The notes under the pieces are model-generated. The model did not search any database. It was not told the origin of the DNA and saw only the letters and a program-made list of their open reading frames with translations. Both the position numbers and the translations under genes were made by a program. 64,000 nt of DNA. It comes from Variovorax sp. 54. GTDB taxonomy: Bacteria > Pseudomonadota > Gammaproteobacteria > Burkholderiales > Burkholderiaceae_C. Below are positions 1-8,027 of this stretch, piece by piece. The stretch is from the NCBI RefSeq assembly GCF_002754375.1, contig NZ_PEFF01000001.1:5039501-5103500 (forward strand), written 5' to 3'. Numbering within the stretch: position 1 is the stretch's first letter; every line of letters begins with the position of its first letter.

Positions 1-473
1 GCGGCTACCTGTTCGTCACCGGCGACGAGCTGCCGTACCCGGCTGTGTCGCGCCACCAGGTCGAAGGGCTCATCGGCGAGAAGCTCGACGAGGACATCCC
101 GATCGAAGAGGTCATCGCTGCCGCGGCCGAGACCACGCACCTGTTCTTTTTGATTCCCGACGCGCAACGCCGCCGCCGCTGCGAGCCGCGCTGGCGCGAG
201 CTGCTCGGCGACCACGTGATCTGCATGGACTCGCCCGACGACGCCTGCGCCGTGGCCGCCGGCATCGTCGCGCTCACCGAGAAGGCCGTGCCCAACCTCG
301 ACGCACTGGCCCGCGTGATGGGCGCCACCGGCATGGCCAAGGAACGCGTGGGCGGCGTGCTTCACGCGCTCGACGGCTACGCCGCGCTGCTCGACCCGAC
401 CGCACCGCGCCGCGCCGCGCCGGCCGCAGGCAACGGGGCGCGCAGCTCGTGGTGGAAGCGCCTGTTCGGTTGA
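1..473 (+). CDS. C-terminal part of a VWA-like protein (5' end outside window)
   Basis: The reading frame is already open at base 3 and runs to a TGA at 471-473, giving about 156 residues. A GTG at 45 falls inside the run (V in YPAVSRHQ), so it is unlikely to be the start. The visible start contains a hydrophobic strand followed by TGDELP, which resembles the last strand of a von Willebrand A fold; this family call is weak. The rest is helical and acidic and ends in a basic, Ala/Pro-rich tail with WWKRLFG at the end. The stop is only 4 bases before the next start, so the two genes are probably co-transcribed. Confidence 0.6.
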   Translation, partial: GYLFVTGDELPYPAVSRHQVEGLIGEKLDEDIPIEEVIAAAAETTHLFFLIPDAQRRRRCEPRWRELLGDHVICMDSPDDACAVAAGIVALTEKAVPNLDALARVMGATGMAKERVGGVLHALDGYAALLDPTAPRRAAPAAGNGARSSWWKRLFG

Positions 474-477
474 CTGC

Positions 478-1812
478 TTGGCGTTGACCTCCACGCGCTA
501 CGTCTCGCTGCTCGGCCTCGGCTTCGGCGACTGCGGCAAGGGCCGCTTCACCGATTTCCTGTGCGATGCGTGGGGCGCCCACACCGTGGTGCGCTTCAAC
601 GGTGGCGCGCAGGCCGGCCACAACGTGGTGCTGGCCGACGGCCGTCACCACACCTTCTCGCAGTTCGGCGCGGGCAGCTTCCATGCCGGCGTGGCGACCG
701 TGCTTGCGAGCCCGGTGGTGGTGCACCCGACCGCGTTGCGCGTCGAGGCCGAGGTGCTGCAGCGCGCCGGTGTGCCCGACGCCTTCGCGCGCCTGTTCGT
801 CGATGCGCGCTGCCGCGTGACCACGCCGTTCCATCAGGCTGCCGGCCGCCTGCGCGAGTGGTCGCGCGGTGCAGCGGCGCATGGCAGCTGCGGCGTCGGC
901 GTGGGCGAGACCGTGCGGCAAGCACTGGCTGCGCCTGAAACGACGCTGCACTACGGCGACCTTGCGCACCCCGCGCGCACGCTCGACAAGCTCGAAGCCT
1001 TGCGCCTCGCGCTGCACCGCGAGTTCGCGAACGTAGGGCCTTCGTCGGCCGATGCCGCGCAAGAGCTGTCCGTGCTCGCCGACGCCTCGCTCGCACCACG
1101 CTGGCTCGACGCCGTGCAACCTTGTCTGCGCCAGTCACCGCCCGCAAGCGCCGACGTCATCGGCGAACGGCTCGCGCTTCAAGGCACTGTGCTGTTCGAA
1201 GGCGCGCAGGGTGTGCTGCTCGATGAGTGGCGCGGCTTTCATCCGCACACGACCTGGAGCACCGTCTCCACCGCCGCCGTCGAAGCGGTGCTGCGTGACG
1301 CGGGCATCGCCGCGCCTGTGCAGCACCTGGGCGTGCTGCGCAGCCACCTCACGCGGCACGGCACCGGCCCGCTGCCCACGCACGACCGCACACTCGATGC
1401 GCGGCTGGCCGAGCCGCACAACGCCGACGAGGGCTGGCAGGGCGCATTCCGCCGCGGCCATCCTGATGCGGTGTTGCTGCGCTACGCACTCGCCGCGGCC
1501 GGGCCGCTCGACGGTCTGCTCGCCAGCCACCTCGACGCGGTCGCGCACGCCGATCTGCGCTGGTGCACCGGCTACCGCGACGCCGACGGCCACACGCTGT
1601 CGTCACTGTCGCTCAGCGACGCACCCGACCTCGACCACCAGCACGCGCTGACCCGCCTGCTGGAAGGCGTCCAGCCCCTGTATGACCCGCACCCCGTCGC
1701 CAGCGCCCCCGAGTGGGTGCAGCGCGTGGAAGCCCTCAGCGGCCTGCCCGTGCACTTCGGTGCGTTCGGCCCGGTGCGCGAGGCCGTCCGCGCGCGCGAC
1801 CTGCTGATCTGA
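478..1812 (+). CDS. Adenylosuccinate synthetase-like protein (divergent PurA paralogue)
   Basis: A 444-residue protein, close to the usual PurA length of about 430. Near the N-terminus it has GFGDCGKGRFTD, matching the PurA loop WGDEGKGK and keeping the catalytic Asp, then GGAQAGHNVV, matching NNAGHTVV and keeping the catalytic His. Further on come HGSCGVGVGET (PurA TTGRGIGP region), FEGAQGVLLD (strongly conserved in PurA) and TRHGTGPLPT (PurA TRVGxGPFPT). PurA joins IMP to aspartate using GTP; the changed substrate-loop residues suggest a different nucleotide or amine. The start is TTG at 478, or the in-frame TTG at 484. It follows a VWA-like gene by 4 bases. A housekeeping purA is expected elsewhere, normally beside hisZ or hflC, which are absent here. 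Confidence 0.85.
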   Translation: MALTSTRYVSLLGLGFGDCGKGRFTDFLCDAWGAHTVVRFNGGAQAGHNVVLADGRHHTFSQFGAGSFHAGVATVLASPVVVHPTALRVEAEVLQRAGVPDAFARLFVDARCRVTTPFHQAAGRLREWSRGAAAHGSCGVGVGETVRQALAAPETTLHYGDLAHPARTLDKLEALRLALHREFANVGPSSADAAQELSVLADASLAPRWLDAVQPCLRQSPPASADVIGERLALQGTVLFEGAQGVLLDEWRGFHPHTTWSTVSTAAVEAVLRDAGIAAPVQHLGVLRSHLTRHGTGPLPTHDRTLDARLAEPHNADEGWQGAFRRGHPDAVLLRYALAAAGPLDGLLASHLDAVAHADLRWCTGYRDADGHTLSSLSLSDAPDLDHQHALTRLLEGVQPLYDPHPVASAPEWVQRVEALSGLPVHFGAFGPVREAVRARDLLI

Positions 1813-1830
1813 CCTCATGAGAAAGCCTGT

Positions 1831-2256
1831 GTGACCCCCAACCTCTTCCTGATCGCCGGCGCCGTGCTGAGCGCCATCGCCGCGCTCTCGCATGTCTGCA
1901 TCGTCTTCGGCGGCCCGGCCTGGTACCGCTTCTTCGGCGCGGGCGAGCGCATGGCCGCGAGCGCGGAGGCCGGCCACCTGTACCCCGCGGCCGTCACGCT
2001 GGTCATCGCGGGCATATTGGGCGTGTGGGCCACCTACGCGCTCGCGGGCGCCGGGGTGCTGCAGCCGTTGCCGCTGCAGGCGCTGGTGCTGCCCGCCATC
2101 ACCGCCGTGTACCTGCTGCGCGGGCTTGTCGTCGTGGCGGTGTGGCTGTTCGACCGGAGCCGCCTCACCGCCTTCTGGGTGTGGAGCTCGCTGGTGTGCT
2201 TCGTGTACGGCGTGGTGCACCTCGTCGGGCTCGTGCAGGTCTGGGACACGCTCTGA
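1831..2256 (+). CDS. Small four-helix membrane protein
   Basis: A 141-residue protein starting with GTG at 1831, 18 bases after the PurA-like stop. Four hydrophobic segments are visible at about residues 3-25, 52-72, 78-104 and 118-138. There are no charged catalytic residues in the helices. It probably shares a transcript with the PurA-like gene. I do not recognise the family and cannot assign a function. Confidence 0.75.
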   Translation: MTPNLFLIAGAVLSAIAALSHVCIVFGGPAWYRFFGAGERMAASAEAGHLYPAAVTLVIAGILGVWATYALAGAGVLQPLPLQALVLPAITAVYLLRGLVVVAVWLFDRSRLTAFWVWSSLVCFVYGVVHLVGLVQVWDTL

Positions 2257-2338
2257 CGACCAACGGACCGCCACGGCACTCAAGCAGAATCAGAATCGAA
2301 ACGCCTCTTCCCTTGTTTTCTCCCCCACGATCAACACC

Positions 2339-2974
2339 ATGACCACTCCCGAAGACATCTACACCGAACCCCCGGCCGACCCCGACACGCTCGCCAACCT
2401 CGGCCCGCTGCGGCCGATGGCGGGCATCTGGGAGGGCATGAAGGGCGTCGACGTCAAGCCGAAGAAAGAGGGCCCGAAGACCCAGGTGTATGTCGAGCAC
2501 TACGAGCTGCAGCCCATCGATGCGCAGACCAACGGCCCGCAGCTGCTGTACGGCCTGCGCTATCACACCTACATCCACAAGCCCGGTCTCACCAAGATGT
2601 ACCACGACCAGGTCGGCTACTGGCTGTGGGAGCCGGCCACCAGCACCGTGTTCCTCACGCTGGCCATTCCGCGCGGACAGGTGGCCATGGCGAGCGGGCA
2701 CGTGAAGCCCGGCGACACGCAGTTCACGCTCAGCGCCGAACACGGCAGCCTGGTGAACGGCATCGTGTCGAACCCCTTCCTGGAGCGCGCCTTCACCACG
2801 CTGGCGTGGAACATCACGGTGACGATCAACGCCGACGGCACCTGGTCGTACGACCAGGACACCGTGATGCAGATCCTGGGCCAGGCCGAGCCCTTCCATC
2901 ACACCGACCGCAACACGCTCACGCGCGTCGGCGAGCCGGGGCTCAATCCGCTGGCGAAGACGGCGGCGGCCTGA
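2339..2974 (+). CDS. Heme-binding beta-barrel (FABP/nitrobindin-like) protein
   Basis: A 211-residue soluble protein starting with ATG at 2339. It has the layout of the nitrobindin/THAP4-like beta-barrel family: an opening LGPLRPMAGIWEG segment, a run of amphipathic strands, then DQVGYWLWEP and a C-terminal HHTDRNTLTRVG. The family binds heme or other hydrophobic ligands in a ten-stranded barrel; the ligand here is unknown. No signal peptide is seen, so a cytoplasmic location is expected. The annotated frame extends upstream to 1892, but that part overlaps the preceding gene and has shadow composition. Confidence 0.75.
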   Translation: MTTPEDIYTEPPADPDTLANLGPLRPMAGIWEGMKGVDVKPKKEGPKTQVYVEHYELQPIDAQTNGPQLLYGLRYHTYIHKPGLTKMYHDQVGYWLWEPATSTVFLTLAIPRGQVAMASGHVKPGDTQFTLSAEHGSLVNGIVSNPFLERAFTTLAWNITVTINADGTWSYDQDTVMQILGQAEPFHHTDRNTLTRVGEPGLNPLAKTAAA

Positions 2975-2980
2975 GGCCGT

Positions 2981-3337
2981 TCAGTCGGCGGGCGGCTTCG
3001 GCGTGCGCAGGCGCCGCAGCCGCACGGTGAGCTCCTTCACCAACTGAAGCTCCCCGCGCCGCTGCGCCACCTCGAGCGCCTGCGCGAACGAGGCCTCGGC
3101 CTTCGCGGCGTCGCCAAGCGCCAGCGCGAGCAGACCCTGCAGCCGCCACGCGGCCGTGAACTCGGGGTCGAAAGCGAGAGCCCGCTCGACATGCATCAGC
3201 GCCGTGGGCACGTCGTCGCGCCGGTGGTGCGCCAGCGCGAGGCTCATGCGCAGCAGGGCCCCGTCGCGGCCGGCGGCCAGCAGGCGCTCAAGCGCTTCCG
3301 GTGAGGGGCCGGGTGGGGTTTTGGCGGTGGTGTTCAT
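2981..3337 (-). CDS. Short TPR-repeat protein
   Basis: A 118-residue protein read from an ATG at 3337. Its middle has tetratricopeptide-type helices: ALMHVERALAFDPEFTAAWRLQ followed by an A-x-ASFAQALEVA repeat. TPR modules bind other proteins. The longer open frame upstream runs through the next gene on the other strand and is not used. It converges on the beta-barrel gene, with 6 bases between the two stops, and is divergent from the membrane gene at 3437 across a perfect palindrome. The function is unknown. Confidence 0.75.
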   Translation of the reverse strand: MNTTAKTPPGPSPEALERLLAAGRDGALLRMSLALAHHRRDDVPTALMHVERALAFDPEFTAAWRLQGLLALALGDAAKAEASFAQALEVAQRRGELQLVKELTVRLRRLRTPKPPAD

Positions 3338-3390
3338 GGCGTTCGTTCGACCTTCCTTGAGGGACTTTGGCCGCAGACCGGCGGGTGCGT

Positions 3391-3418
3391 AAATATCAAA
3401 GAATAATCTTTGATATTT
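3391..3418. promoter_or_regulatory. Perfect 28-bp palindrome, likely operator
   Basis: The half-site AAATATCAAAGA (3391-3402) is followed by ATAA and then its exact reverse complement TCTTTGATATTT (3407-3418). It lies in a short AT-rich patch inside high-GC DNA, exactly between the divergent TPR gene (start 3337) and membrane gene (start 3437). There is no T-run, so it is not a terminator. It has the shape of a binding site for a dimeric winged-helix repressor (MarR, PadR, ArsR or HxlR type); which one is unknown. Confidence 0.7.
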
Positions 3419-3436
3419 AACGCCGCAGGCGCCCCG

Positions 3437-3922
3437 ATGAATCTCCCTACCTCCGTCTGGCTGTTCCAGTCCCTTCACGCGCTGGGCATGGCGCTGTGGC
3501 TTTCGATTGCGGTGCGCAACAACTGGCGCGGCTTTGCGGGCTCGGCGTTCGCGGTCGGCGGCACGATGTCGATGGCGCCGTTGCGCGTTGATCCCGCGAT
3601 CGACACGCCCTTGCTCACGCGCGCCGTCCGCTCGGTGGTGCTGCATCGCACGGCGCTGGGTGTGGTGCTGGCGCTGCAACTCGGCGCGGCGCTGGCGTTC
3701 TGGGCGGGCAGTGCTGCATTGGTCGTGGGTGGCGACCTGGCTACTGCGCGACCTTGGCTCAATCTGGGGCTGGCCGGCTTTGCCGCCTTCCTGTTCGCCA
3801 TGCACCTGGGCGGTCTGTGGTTCGGCTACTGGATTCGGCAAGAAGGCTTGCAGCTCACGCACCTCGTGCTGCTGCTGTGGGTGCTGGCGGCGTTCTTCCT
3901 GTTCAACCTGGCGTGGCATTGA
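3437..3922 (+). CDS. DUF2165-like integral membrane protein
   Basis: A 161-residue protein with four hydrophobic segments (about residues 5-25, 70-98, 104-126 and 134-158) and the loop motif GGTMSMAPL after the first helix, which is reminiscent of the DUF2165 family of small membrane proteins. An ATG at 3437 (MNLPTSVWLF) is preferred over an upstream in-frame start at 3410, because the latter lies inside the palindromic operator. Control through that operator is likely. No biochemical role is known for the family. Confidence 0.75.
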   Translation: MNLPTSVWLFQSLHALGMALWLSIAVRNNWRGFAGSAFAVGGTMSMAPLRVDPAIDTPLLTRAVRSVVLHRTALGVVLALQLGAALAFWAGSAALVVGGDLATARPWLNLGLAGFAAFLFAMHLGGLWFGYWIRQEGLQLTHLVLLLWVLAAFFLFNLAWH

Positions 3923-3998
3923 TGCCGTCTTCGTCCTACGCGCGCGGGGAGGCCACGCCCACAGCCCGCGCGACGGCCAGCACTCACCATCGGTCCCC

Positions 3999-4343
3999 AT
4001 GAACAGAGTGATTCTTGCGTTCCTGGGTGTGGCTGCCTGCACAGCGGCCGTGGTGGCCATTGCGGAGCCCATCAAAGTGCCGATCGACAGCGACGACAAG
4101 GGCACGGCCTACATCGCACCCAACGTGAACTCCACCGAAACCTCGGCCCGCACGAACGGTGCGACCGTCGGCGTGCAGCGCCCGGACGGCAGCGCCCTCG
4201 AAGCCGGCACCGACACCTCGGGCAAGCGGCCCACCTATTCGGTCGGTGCCAAGACCGGCGGCGACGTCTCTTTCTCGGGCGGCGCGCATTCGGACGGCAA
4301 GGCCAACACCGGCGTGAAGGCCGGCGTCACCATCAAGTACTGA
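3999..4343 (+). CDS. Small exported protein, Gly/Ser/Thr-rich
   Basis: A 114-residue protein with a Sec signal peptide (MNRVILAFLGVAACTAAVVA, cleavage near residues 22-23) and a mature part of simple Gly/Thr/Ser/Lys composition. It ends in a beta-strand-like pattern with a terminal aromatic residue (GVKAGVTIKY). A C-terminal aromatic is typical of outer-membrane or surface beta proteins, but the protein is too short for a barrel. It converges on the GNAT gene. Function unknown. Confidence 0.7.
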   Translation: MNRVILAFLGVAACTAAVVAIAEPIKVPIDSDDKGTAYIAPNVNSTETSARTNGATVGVQRPDGSALEAGTDTSGKRPTYSVGAKTGGDVSFSGGAHSDGKANTGVKAGVTIKY

Positions 4344-4362
4344 TCGTCGACCAGCGTGGGCG

Positions 4363-4827
4363 TCAGACCATCGTCGCGTAGACGATGAAGCCCTCGTGCT
4401 TTGCCATCTTGTCGTAGAGCATCCGCCCCGCCGCATTGGTCGTGTGCGTCTGCCAGTACACGCGGTGTGCGCCCGCGCGCCGCACCTGTTCGTACACGCC
4501 CTCGATCAACTGCCGGCCCACGCCCTGGCCGCGTTCGGAGGACTGCGTGAACAGGTCCTGCAGGTAACAGTTGGGCTCGATGCGGTTCGTGCTGCGGTGG
4601 AACAGGTAATGCACCAGCCCCACCAGCTGCCCGTCGCGCTCGGCCACCAGCGCATGCACCGGCTCGTACGGATCGAAGAAGCGCTGCCACGTGACCTGTG
4701 TGATCGCCTCGGGCAGGGCCGTGGGGCCCTCGCGGCCGTAGAAGGCGTTGTAGCCGTCCCAGAGCGGCTTCCAGGCGGCGAAGTCGTCGGGTGTGGGCGG
4801 GCGGATCAGGAGCGCGGGCGTGGTCAT
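4363..4827 (-). CDS. GNAT family N-acetyltransferase
   Basis: A 154-residue protein covering one GNAT domain. Motif A is visible as SSERGQGVGRQLIEGVYEQ (Q/RxxGxG acetyl-CoA loop, about residues 95-113), followed by the motif B region YWQTHTTNAAGRMLYDKM. The family transfers an acetyl group from acetyl-CoA to an amine; the acceptor cannot be told from sequence. It is cytoplasmic and read in the same direction as the LysR gene, whose stop codon lies 4 bases upstream of its start, so they may be one operon with LysR first. Confidence 0.9.
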   Translation of the reverse strand: MTTPALLIRPPTPDDFAAWKPLWDGYNAFYGREGPTALPEAITQVTWQRFFDPYEPVHALVAERDGQLVGLVHYLFHRSTNRIEPNCYLQDLFTQSSERGQGVGRQLIEGVYEQVRRAGAHRVYWQTHTTNAAGRMLYDKMAKHEGFIVYATMV

Positions 4828-4831
4828 GAGC

Positions 4832-5830
4832 TCAGGGGGCCTTTCCGTTGGGGACGGGTGTGTTGCGCGCCGCGATGGCGGCGTTGACGGGACAGGCCGG
4901 CAGCGCCACCGGCACTGCCGCGGGCATGGGTTCGGGCACCGGCCCCATCGATTTTTCGAGAAAGTCGAGCATCGCGCGCATCGCCGCGCTGTTGTGGCGG
5001 CGCTGTGAGTAGGCGGCGTACAGCCAGTGCTCGTGCGGCATGTGATCGCGCAGCACCGGCACCAGCGCGCCGCGTTCCAGATGCGACTGCGCCAGCGGCT
5101 CCGGCACGTAGGCCACGCCCACGCCGCGCAGCGCCAGCTCGATCAGCGCGACCGCGTCGTTGGCCTCCATGCGGCTGTGCACTGCCACCTCGTGCGGCTT
5201 GCCGTCGGTTTCAAAAGGCAGGTGCGTGGTGGGCATCGGCGAATAGCTCAGCACGTCGTGCCGGGCCATGTCCTCGGGCACCTGCGGAATGCCGCGCTGC
5301 GCCCAGTAGGCGGGCGACGCGCACACCACCATGTCGAAGCGCACCAGCCGGCGCACGATCAGGTTCATGTCGTCGATGCGCCCGCCCGTCAGGTGGATGT
5401 CGATGCCCGCCTCGATCAGGTCGATGTCGTGGTTGGTGAAATTCAGGCTCACGTACACGTCGGGGTAGAGCTTGATGAACTCCGCGATCACGTCCGAGAG
5501 CCAGCCCGCAATGAGCCCGTGCGGCGCGCTCATGCGCAGGCGCCCGCGCGGGTGCGAGCCGTGCGCCTGCAGGTCGTTGAGCGTGTTCTCGGCCATCGTC
5601 ACCAGCTCGGTGCTGCGCTCCAGCAGCACCTCGCCTGCGTCGGTGAGGCTCAGGGAGCGGGTCGAGCGGTTGAGCAGGCGCACGCCGCTGCGCGATTCCA
5701 GCTCGGCCACATAGCGGCTGACCGTCGCCTTGGACATGCCCAGCGACAGGGCCGCGCGAGAGAAGCTGCGCCGGAACGCGACTTCGCGGAACGTTTTGAT
5801 GAGATCGAGACCATCCATAGATCGGCGCAT
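4832..5830 (-). CDS. LysR-family transcriptional regulator
   Basis: A 332-residue regulator. The N-terminal winged helix-turn-helix is clear (FSRAALSLGMSKATVSRYVAELE, about residues 26-48), followed by the typical RLLNRSTRSLSLTDAG linker and a periplasmic-binding-fold effector domain to about residue 300. The C-terminal 30 residues are an extra Pro/Ala tail. Start choice: the ATG at 5830 has GGA 4-6 bases upstream; the ATG at 5818 (MDGLDLIKTF) is the alternative. It most likely regulates the GNAT gene immediately downstream or the divergent gene near 6 kb. Confidence 0.9.
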   Translation of the reverse strand: MRRSMDGLDLIKTFREVAFRRSFSRAALSLGMSKATVSRYVAELESRSGVRLLNRSTRSLSLTDAGEVLLERSTELVTMAENTLNDLQAHGSHPRGRLRMSAPHGLIAGWLSDVIAEFIKLYPDVYVSLNFTNHDIDLIEAGIDIHLTGGRIDDMNLIVRRLVRFDMVVCASPAYWAQRGIPQVPEDMARHDVLSYSPMPTTHLPFETDGKPHEVAVHSRMEANDAVALIELALRGVGVAYVPEPLAQSHLERGALVPVLRDHMPHEHWLYAAYSQRRHNSAAMRAMLDFLEKSMGPVPEPMPAAVPVALPACPVNAAIAARNTPVPNGKAP

Positions 5831-5923
5831 TGTTCCAGCATCGGGGGAGGGGGCACGGGTCGTAGGGGCATCCCGGTTTTGCGCTGCGAAGGGGGCGGGG
5901 TGCGTGGCTATACTGCGGCCGTT

Positions 5924-5939
5924 GCGCCTGAGGAGGCGC
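5924..5939. promoter_or_regulatory. Small stem-loop in leader region
   Basis: GCGCCT (5924-5929) and AGGCGC (5934-5939) form a six-base stem with a four-base loop. It lies about 15 bases after a TATACT (5910-5915) that could serve as a -10 box for plus-strand transcription. It might be the leader of the small gene near 6 kb. There is no T-run, and no known riboswitch class was recognised. Confidence 0.3.
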
Positions 5940-5997
5940 GGCCGGGCTTGGTCTCCCGAAACACCTCTGCGCTCACCTCCTGGAGGCCTGATGGCGC

Positions 5998-6267
5998 TTG
6001 CTCCCCGAATCCTCGGCACCTCTCTGCGCCGAATCGCTCGCCCTTCAGGCCTGCGATGACCTCGACAGCTTTCACACGGTGCGCCGCGCGTATGCGTGCA
6101 TCGAGAAACTCATCGTGCCGCAACACGTGAACGACACCGATGACGTGTACCCGACGCGCACCGAACTCGGCGCGCTCGTGCGGCTGGTCAATGAAGAACT
6201 GCAGCGGCGCATCGAAACGGCCGAGGTCACGCTTCAGTCGCTGCGTGCTGCAGTGGGCGATACCTAG
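5998..6267 (+). CDS. Small hypothetical protein
   Basis: A frame of 89 codons from a TTG at 5998 to TAG at 6265-6267. The second half (VRRAYACIEKL to VTLQSLRAAVGDT) looks like a real amphipathic helical protein with normal codon use; the first 20-30 residues do not, so the true start may be further in. The stop overlaps the stop of the convergent XRE gene by two bases. The family is not recognised. Confidence 0.4.
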   Translation: MLPESSAPLCAESLALQACDDLDSFHTVRRAYACIEKLIVPQHVNDTDDVYPTRTELGALVRLVNEELQRRIETAEVTLQSLRAAVGDT

Positions 6268-6560
6268 CCGGGCTGGCCGGTGGGGCGCTCGCCGTTCTCC
6301 GTCGGTAGCTGCTGTTGCTGCTGCAACGTCGTCGAGATGCCGTAGAGCGCCAGCATGCCGAGCACGTGCCCGATCGCGACGCCCGGCTCACCCGATTCGA
6401 TCCGCGCGATCGTCTGAACGTGAACGCCCAGGCGCGTGGCAGCAGCGGCCTGGCCCTCGCCAGCCGTTGTGCGCGCCAGTTTGGCGGCAGCACCGAACGC
6501 CTTGATCGCTTGGATCGCGTCGTCTCCAATGTCGGAAGAAATTCGTTTTCCTTGGGCCAT
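6264..6560 (-). CDS. XRE-family DNA-binding protein
   Basis: A 98-residue protein with one Cro/C1-type helix-turn-helix: ARTTAGEGQAAAATRLGVHVQTIARIESGEP at about residues 29-59. The C-terminal tail holds a run of glutamines (QQQQQ). A short helix-turn-helix protein of this kind can be a stand-alone regulator or the antitoxin of a HipB-like pair. No toxin is seen next to it, since the neighbouring genes are divergent or convergent. Confidence 0.85.
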   Translation of the reverse strand: MAQGKRISSDIGDDAIQAIKAFGAAAKLARTTAGEGQAAAATRLGVHVQTIARIESGEPGVAIGHVLGMLALYGISTTLQQQQQLPTENGERPTGQPG

Positions 6561-6620
6561 GGGGTGATTGTCACTGCTTGCTGGGGATGCGTCCGGGGCG
6601 GGTAGGTACGATCAGGCACG

Positions 6621-6643
6621 AGCGGTTCTTGGCGACCACAGCC
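6621..6643 (-). repeat. Degenerate copy of the dispersed GGCTACAG repeat
   Basis: On the minus strand this reads as a diverged copy of the repeat seen at 15231, 16449, 58971, 62088 and elsewhere: GGCTGTGGTCGCCAAGAACC. It lies between the XRE gene and the gene starting at 6712. Several mismatches make this the least certain member. Confidence 0.35.
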
Positions 6644-6711
6644 GGACGTTCGCGTCGGCGGGCAGGGCCTGTCGTTCAAGAAGAGCTTCAGTCCCTTACT
6701 GCTTGGATTTC

Positions 6712-7134
6712 ATGTCAGAACTTCCGGTCTACTTCCATATACAACCTGGCGCCATGCTGCCCAACATCGGGTACTTGGCCCCCTTTCGGGCTGTTGTGAT
6801 CATCGAGGAGGAAGTCTCCATTGAGTGGCGCGACGATGTCAGCAACTGGTTGGTGAATTCCGGCTGCCTCTACATGATGGCGTGGGGGCTGGACTGCAGT
6901 TTGTGGGACGACTCGGTCGACTGGGCGAACATGGGTCAATTCCCCTTCAAGGACATTCCAGAGGATCGATTCGTCGTGACAACATGGCACAGCGGTGAAC
7001 CACTGGATGAGGTTTTCGATTTCTGCAAACGCACTGCCAATCACCCGGTAGTGGAGCTACCTCAAGCGATCTTGCTGCACATCGCCCGCAATGAGAGCGC
7101 AGGCCCGATGCTTCATGCGTATAGCCGTGCCTGA
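6712..7134 (+). CDS. Hypothetical protein, 140 residues
   Basis: A soluble acidic protein with an aromatic-rich centre (WLVNSGCLYMMAWGLDC, then SLWDDSVDWAN). The ATG at 6712 (MSELPVYFHIQ) is chosen because the upstream extension has shadow composition. The pattern recalls a small family of uncharacterised proteins found beside immunity-type genes, but I cannot name it with confidence. The first of four small same-strand genes. Confidence 0.65.
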   Translation: MSELPVYFHIQPGAMLPNIGYLAPFRAVVIIEEEVSIEWRDDVSNWLVNSGCLYMMAWGLDCSLWDDSVDWANMGQFPFKDIPEDRFVVTTWHSGEPLDEVFDFCKRTANHPVVELPQAILLHIARNESAGPMLHAYSRA

Positions 7135-7168
7135 CAGGGTGGGAAAGACCTCTGATGCATCCCCAGCC

Positions 7169-7963
7169 ATGAACCTAATCAGCCTGTCAGCCCTGGCCCC
7201 CGAGGATGTTCACGCCATCTGGCGTCTGGCTGCATCGCCCCCTGTGGGTGCTCAAGGCACTGCAGCCTGGTCGTTCGAAGGAAATGGCATTCGCACGCGC
7301 ACGACGTTCCTGAAGGCATTCCAGGAACTGAACCTGTCCGTCATCGAGCTGCCGAATCTCCTGAAGACAAGCGAACGCGTTTGCGATCTCGCGGGCTATC
7401 TCGACCCTTTCTATGACATCTACGTCATCCGGGAATCGAACCACGAACGCCTCGCGGAGTTCGCTGCTTCGTCCCGCAGGCCCGTTGTCAATGCGATGTC
7501 GAATGCCGGCCATCCATGCGAAGTTCTTACCGATGCCTGCTTCATCGAAACAACCATGGGCCCGATTCAGAAGGTGCGCATCTGCCTTTGGGGGCCTCCG
7601 ACCAACGTGTTTCGTTCATGGCACGAGCTGGCCGGCGTGATGGGTTTTACGCTGGTTCATGTCTGCCATGAGAGCTTCCACGAGACCATCCCCAACGTAG
7701 CCTTTTCATCGTCTTTCCCAGAAGCAGCAGACGTGGTCATCACCGATGGCTGGCCTCAGGGCACGGAGCAGTTGAGCCGTCCGCTGTCCGTCGAAGATCT
7801 GGCTCGGATGGGCAACCCCGTGCTGTTGCCGACGCCACCGTTCACTGTCGGAGGCGAACTTTCGGTGGACCCTCGTCGCTATCCGCACTTCGTCGGCTAT
7901 GAGCAGAAGAAGCTCCTTTTGCCGGTGCAAAGAGCGGTGCTTCAACATCTGCTTGCAACCTGA
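7169..7963 (+). CDS. Ornithine/aspartate carbamoyltransferase-like protein
   Basis: A 264-residue protein, shorter than the usual 300-330. The carbamoyl-phosphate loop is present in altered form (SFEGNGIRTRTTFLKAFQEL, residues 35-54; normal enzymes have F-x-x-S-T-R-T-R). The second-domain segment ADVVITDGWPQG matches the family motif DVIYTDxW. The HCLP motif of ornithine carbamoyltransferases is not seen and the C-terminus is short. It probably transfers a carbamoyl group to an unknown amine, or is an inactive relative. It is the second gene of a small-gene run, with no arginine or pyrimidine genes nearby. Confidence 0.7.
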   Translation: MNLISLSALAPEDVHAIWRLAASPPVGAQGTAAWSFEGNGIRTRTTFLKAFQELNLSVIELPNLLKTSERVCDLAGYLDPFYDIYVIRESNHERLAEFAASSRRPVVNAMSNAGHPCEVLTDACFIETTMGPIQKVRICLWGPPTNVFRSWHELAGVMGFTLVHVCHESFHETIPNVAFSSSFPEAADVVITDGWPQGTEQLSRPLSVEDLARMGNPVLLPTPPFTVGGELSVDPRRYPHFVGYEQKKLLLPVQRAVLQHLLAT

Positions 7964-8027
7964 ATCGACCGGGGCCGGTCGGTCGAGTGCTGGACGGAAT
8001 AGAGTGGAAAAAAAACCTGAACAGCCT

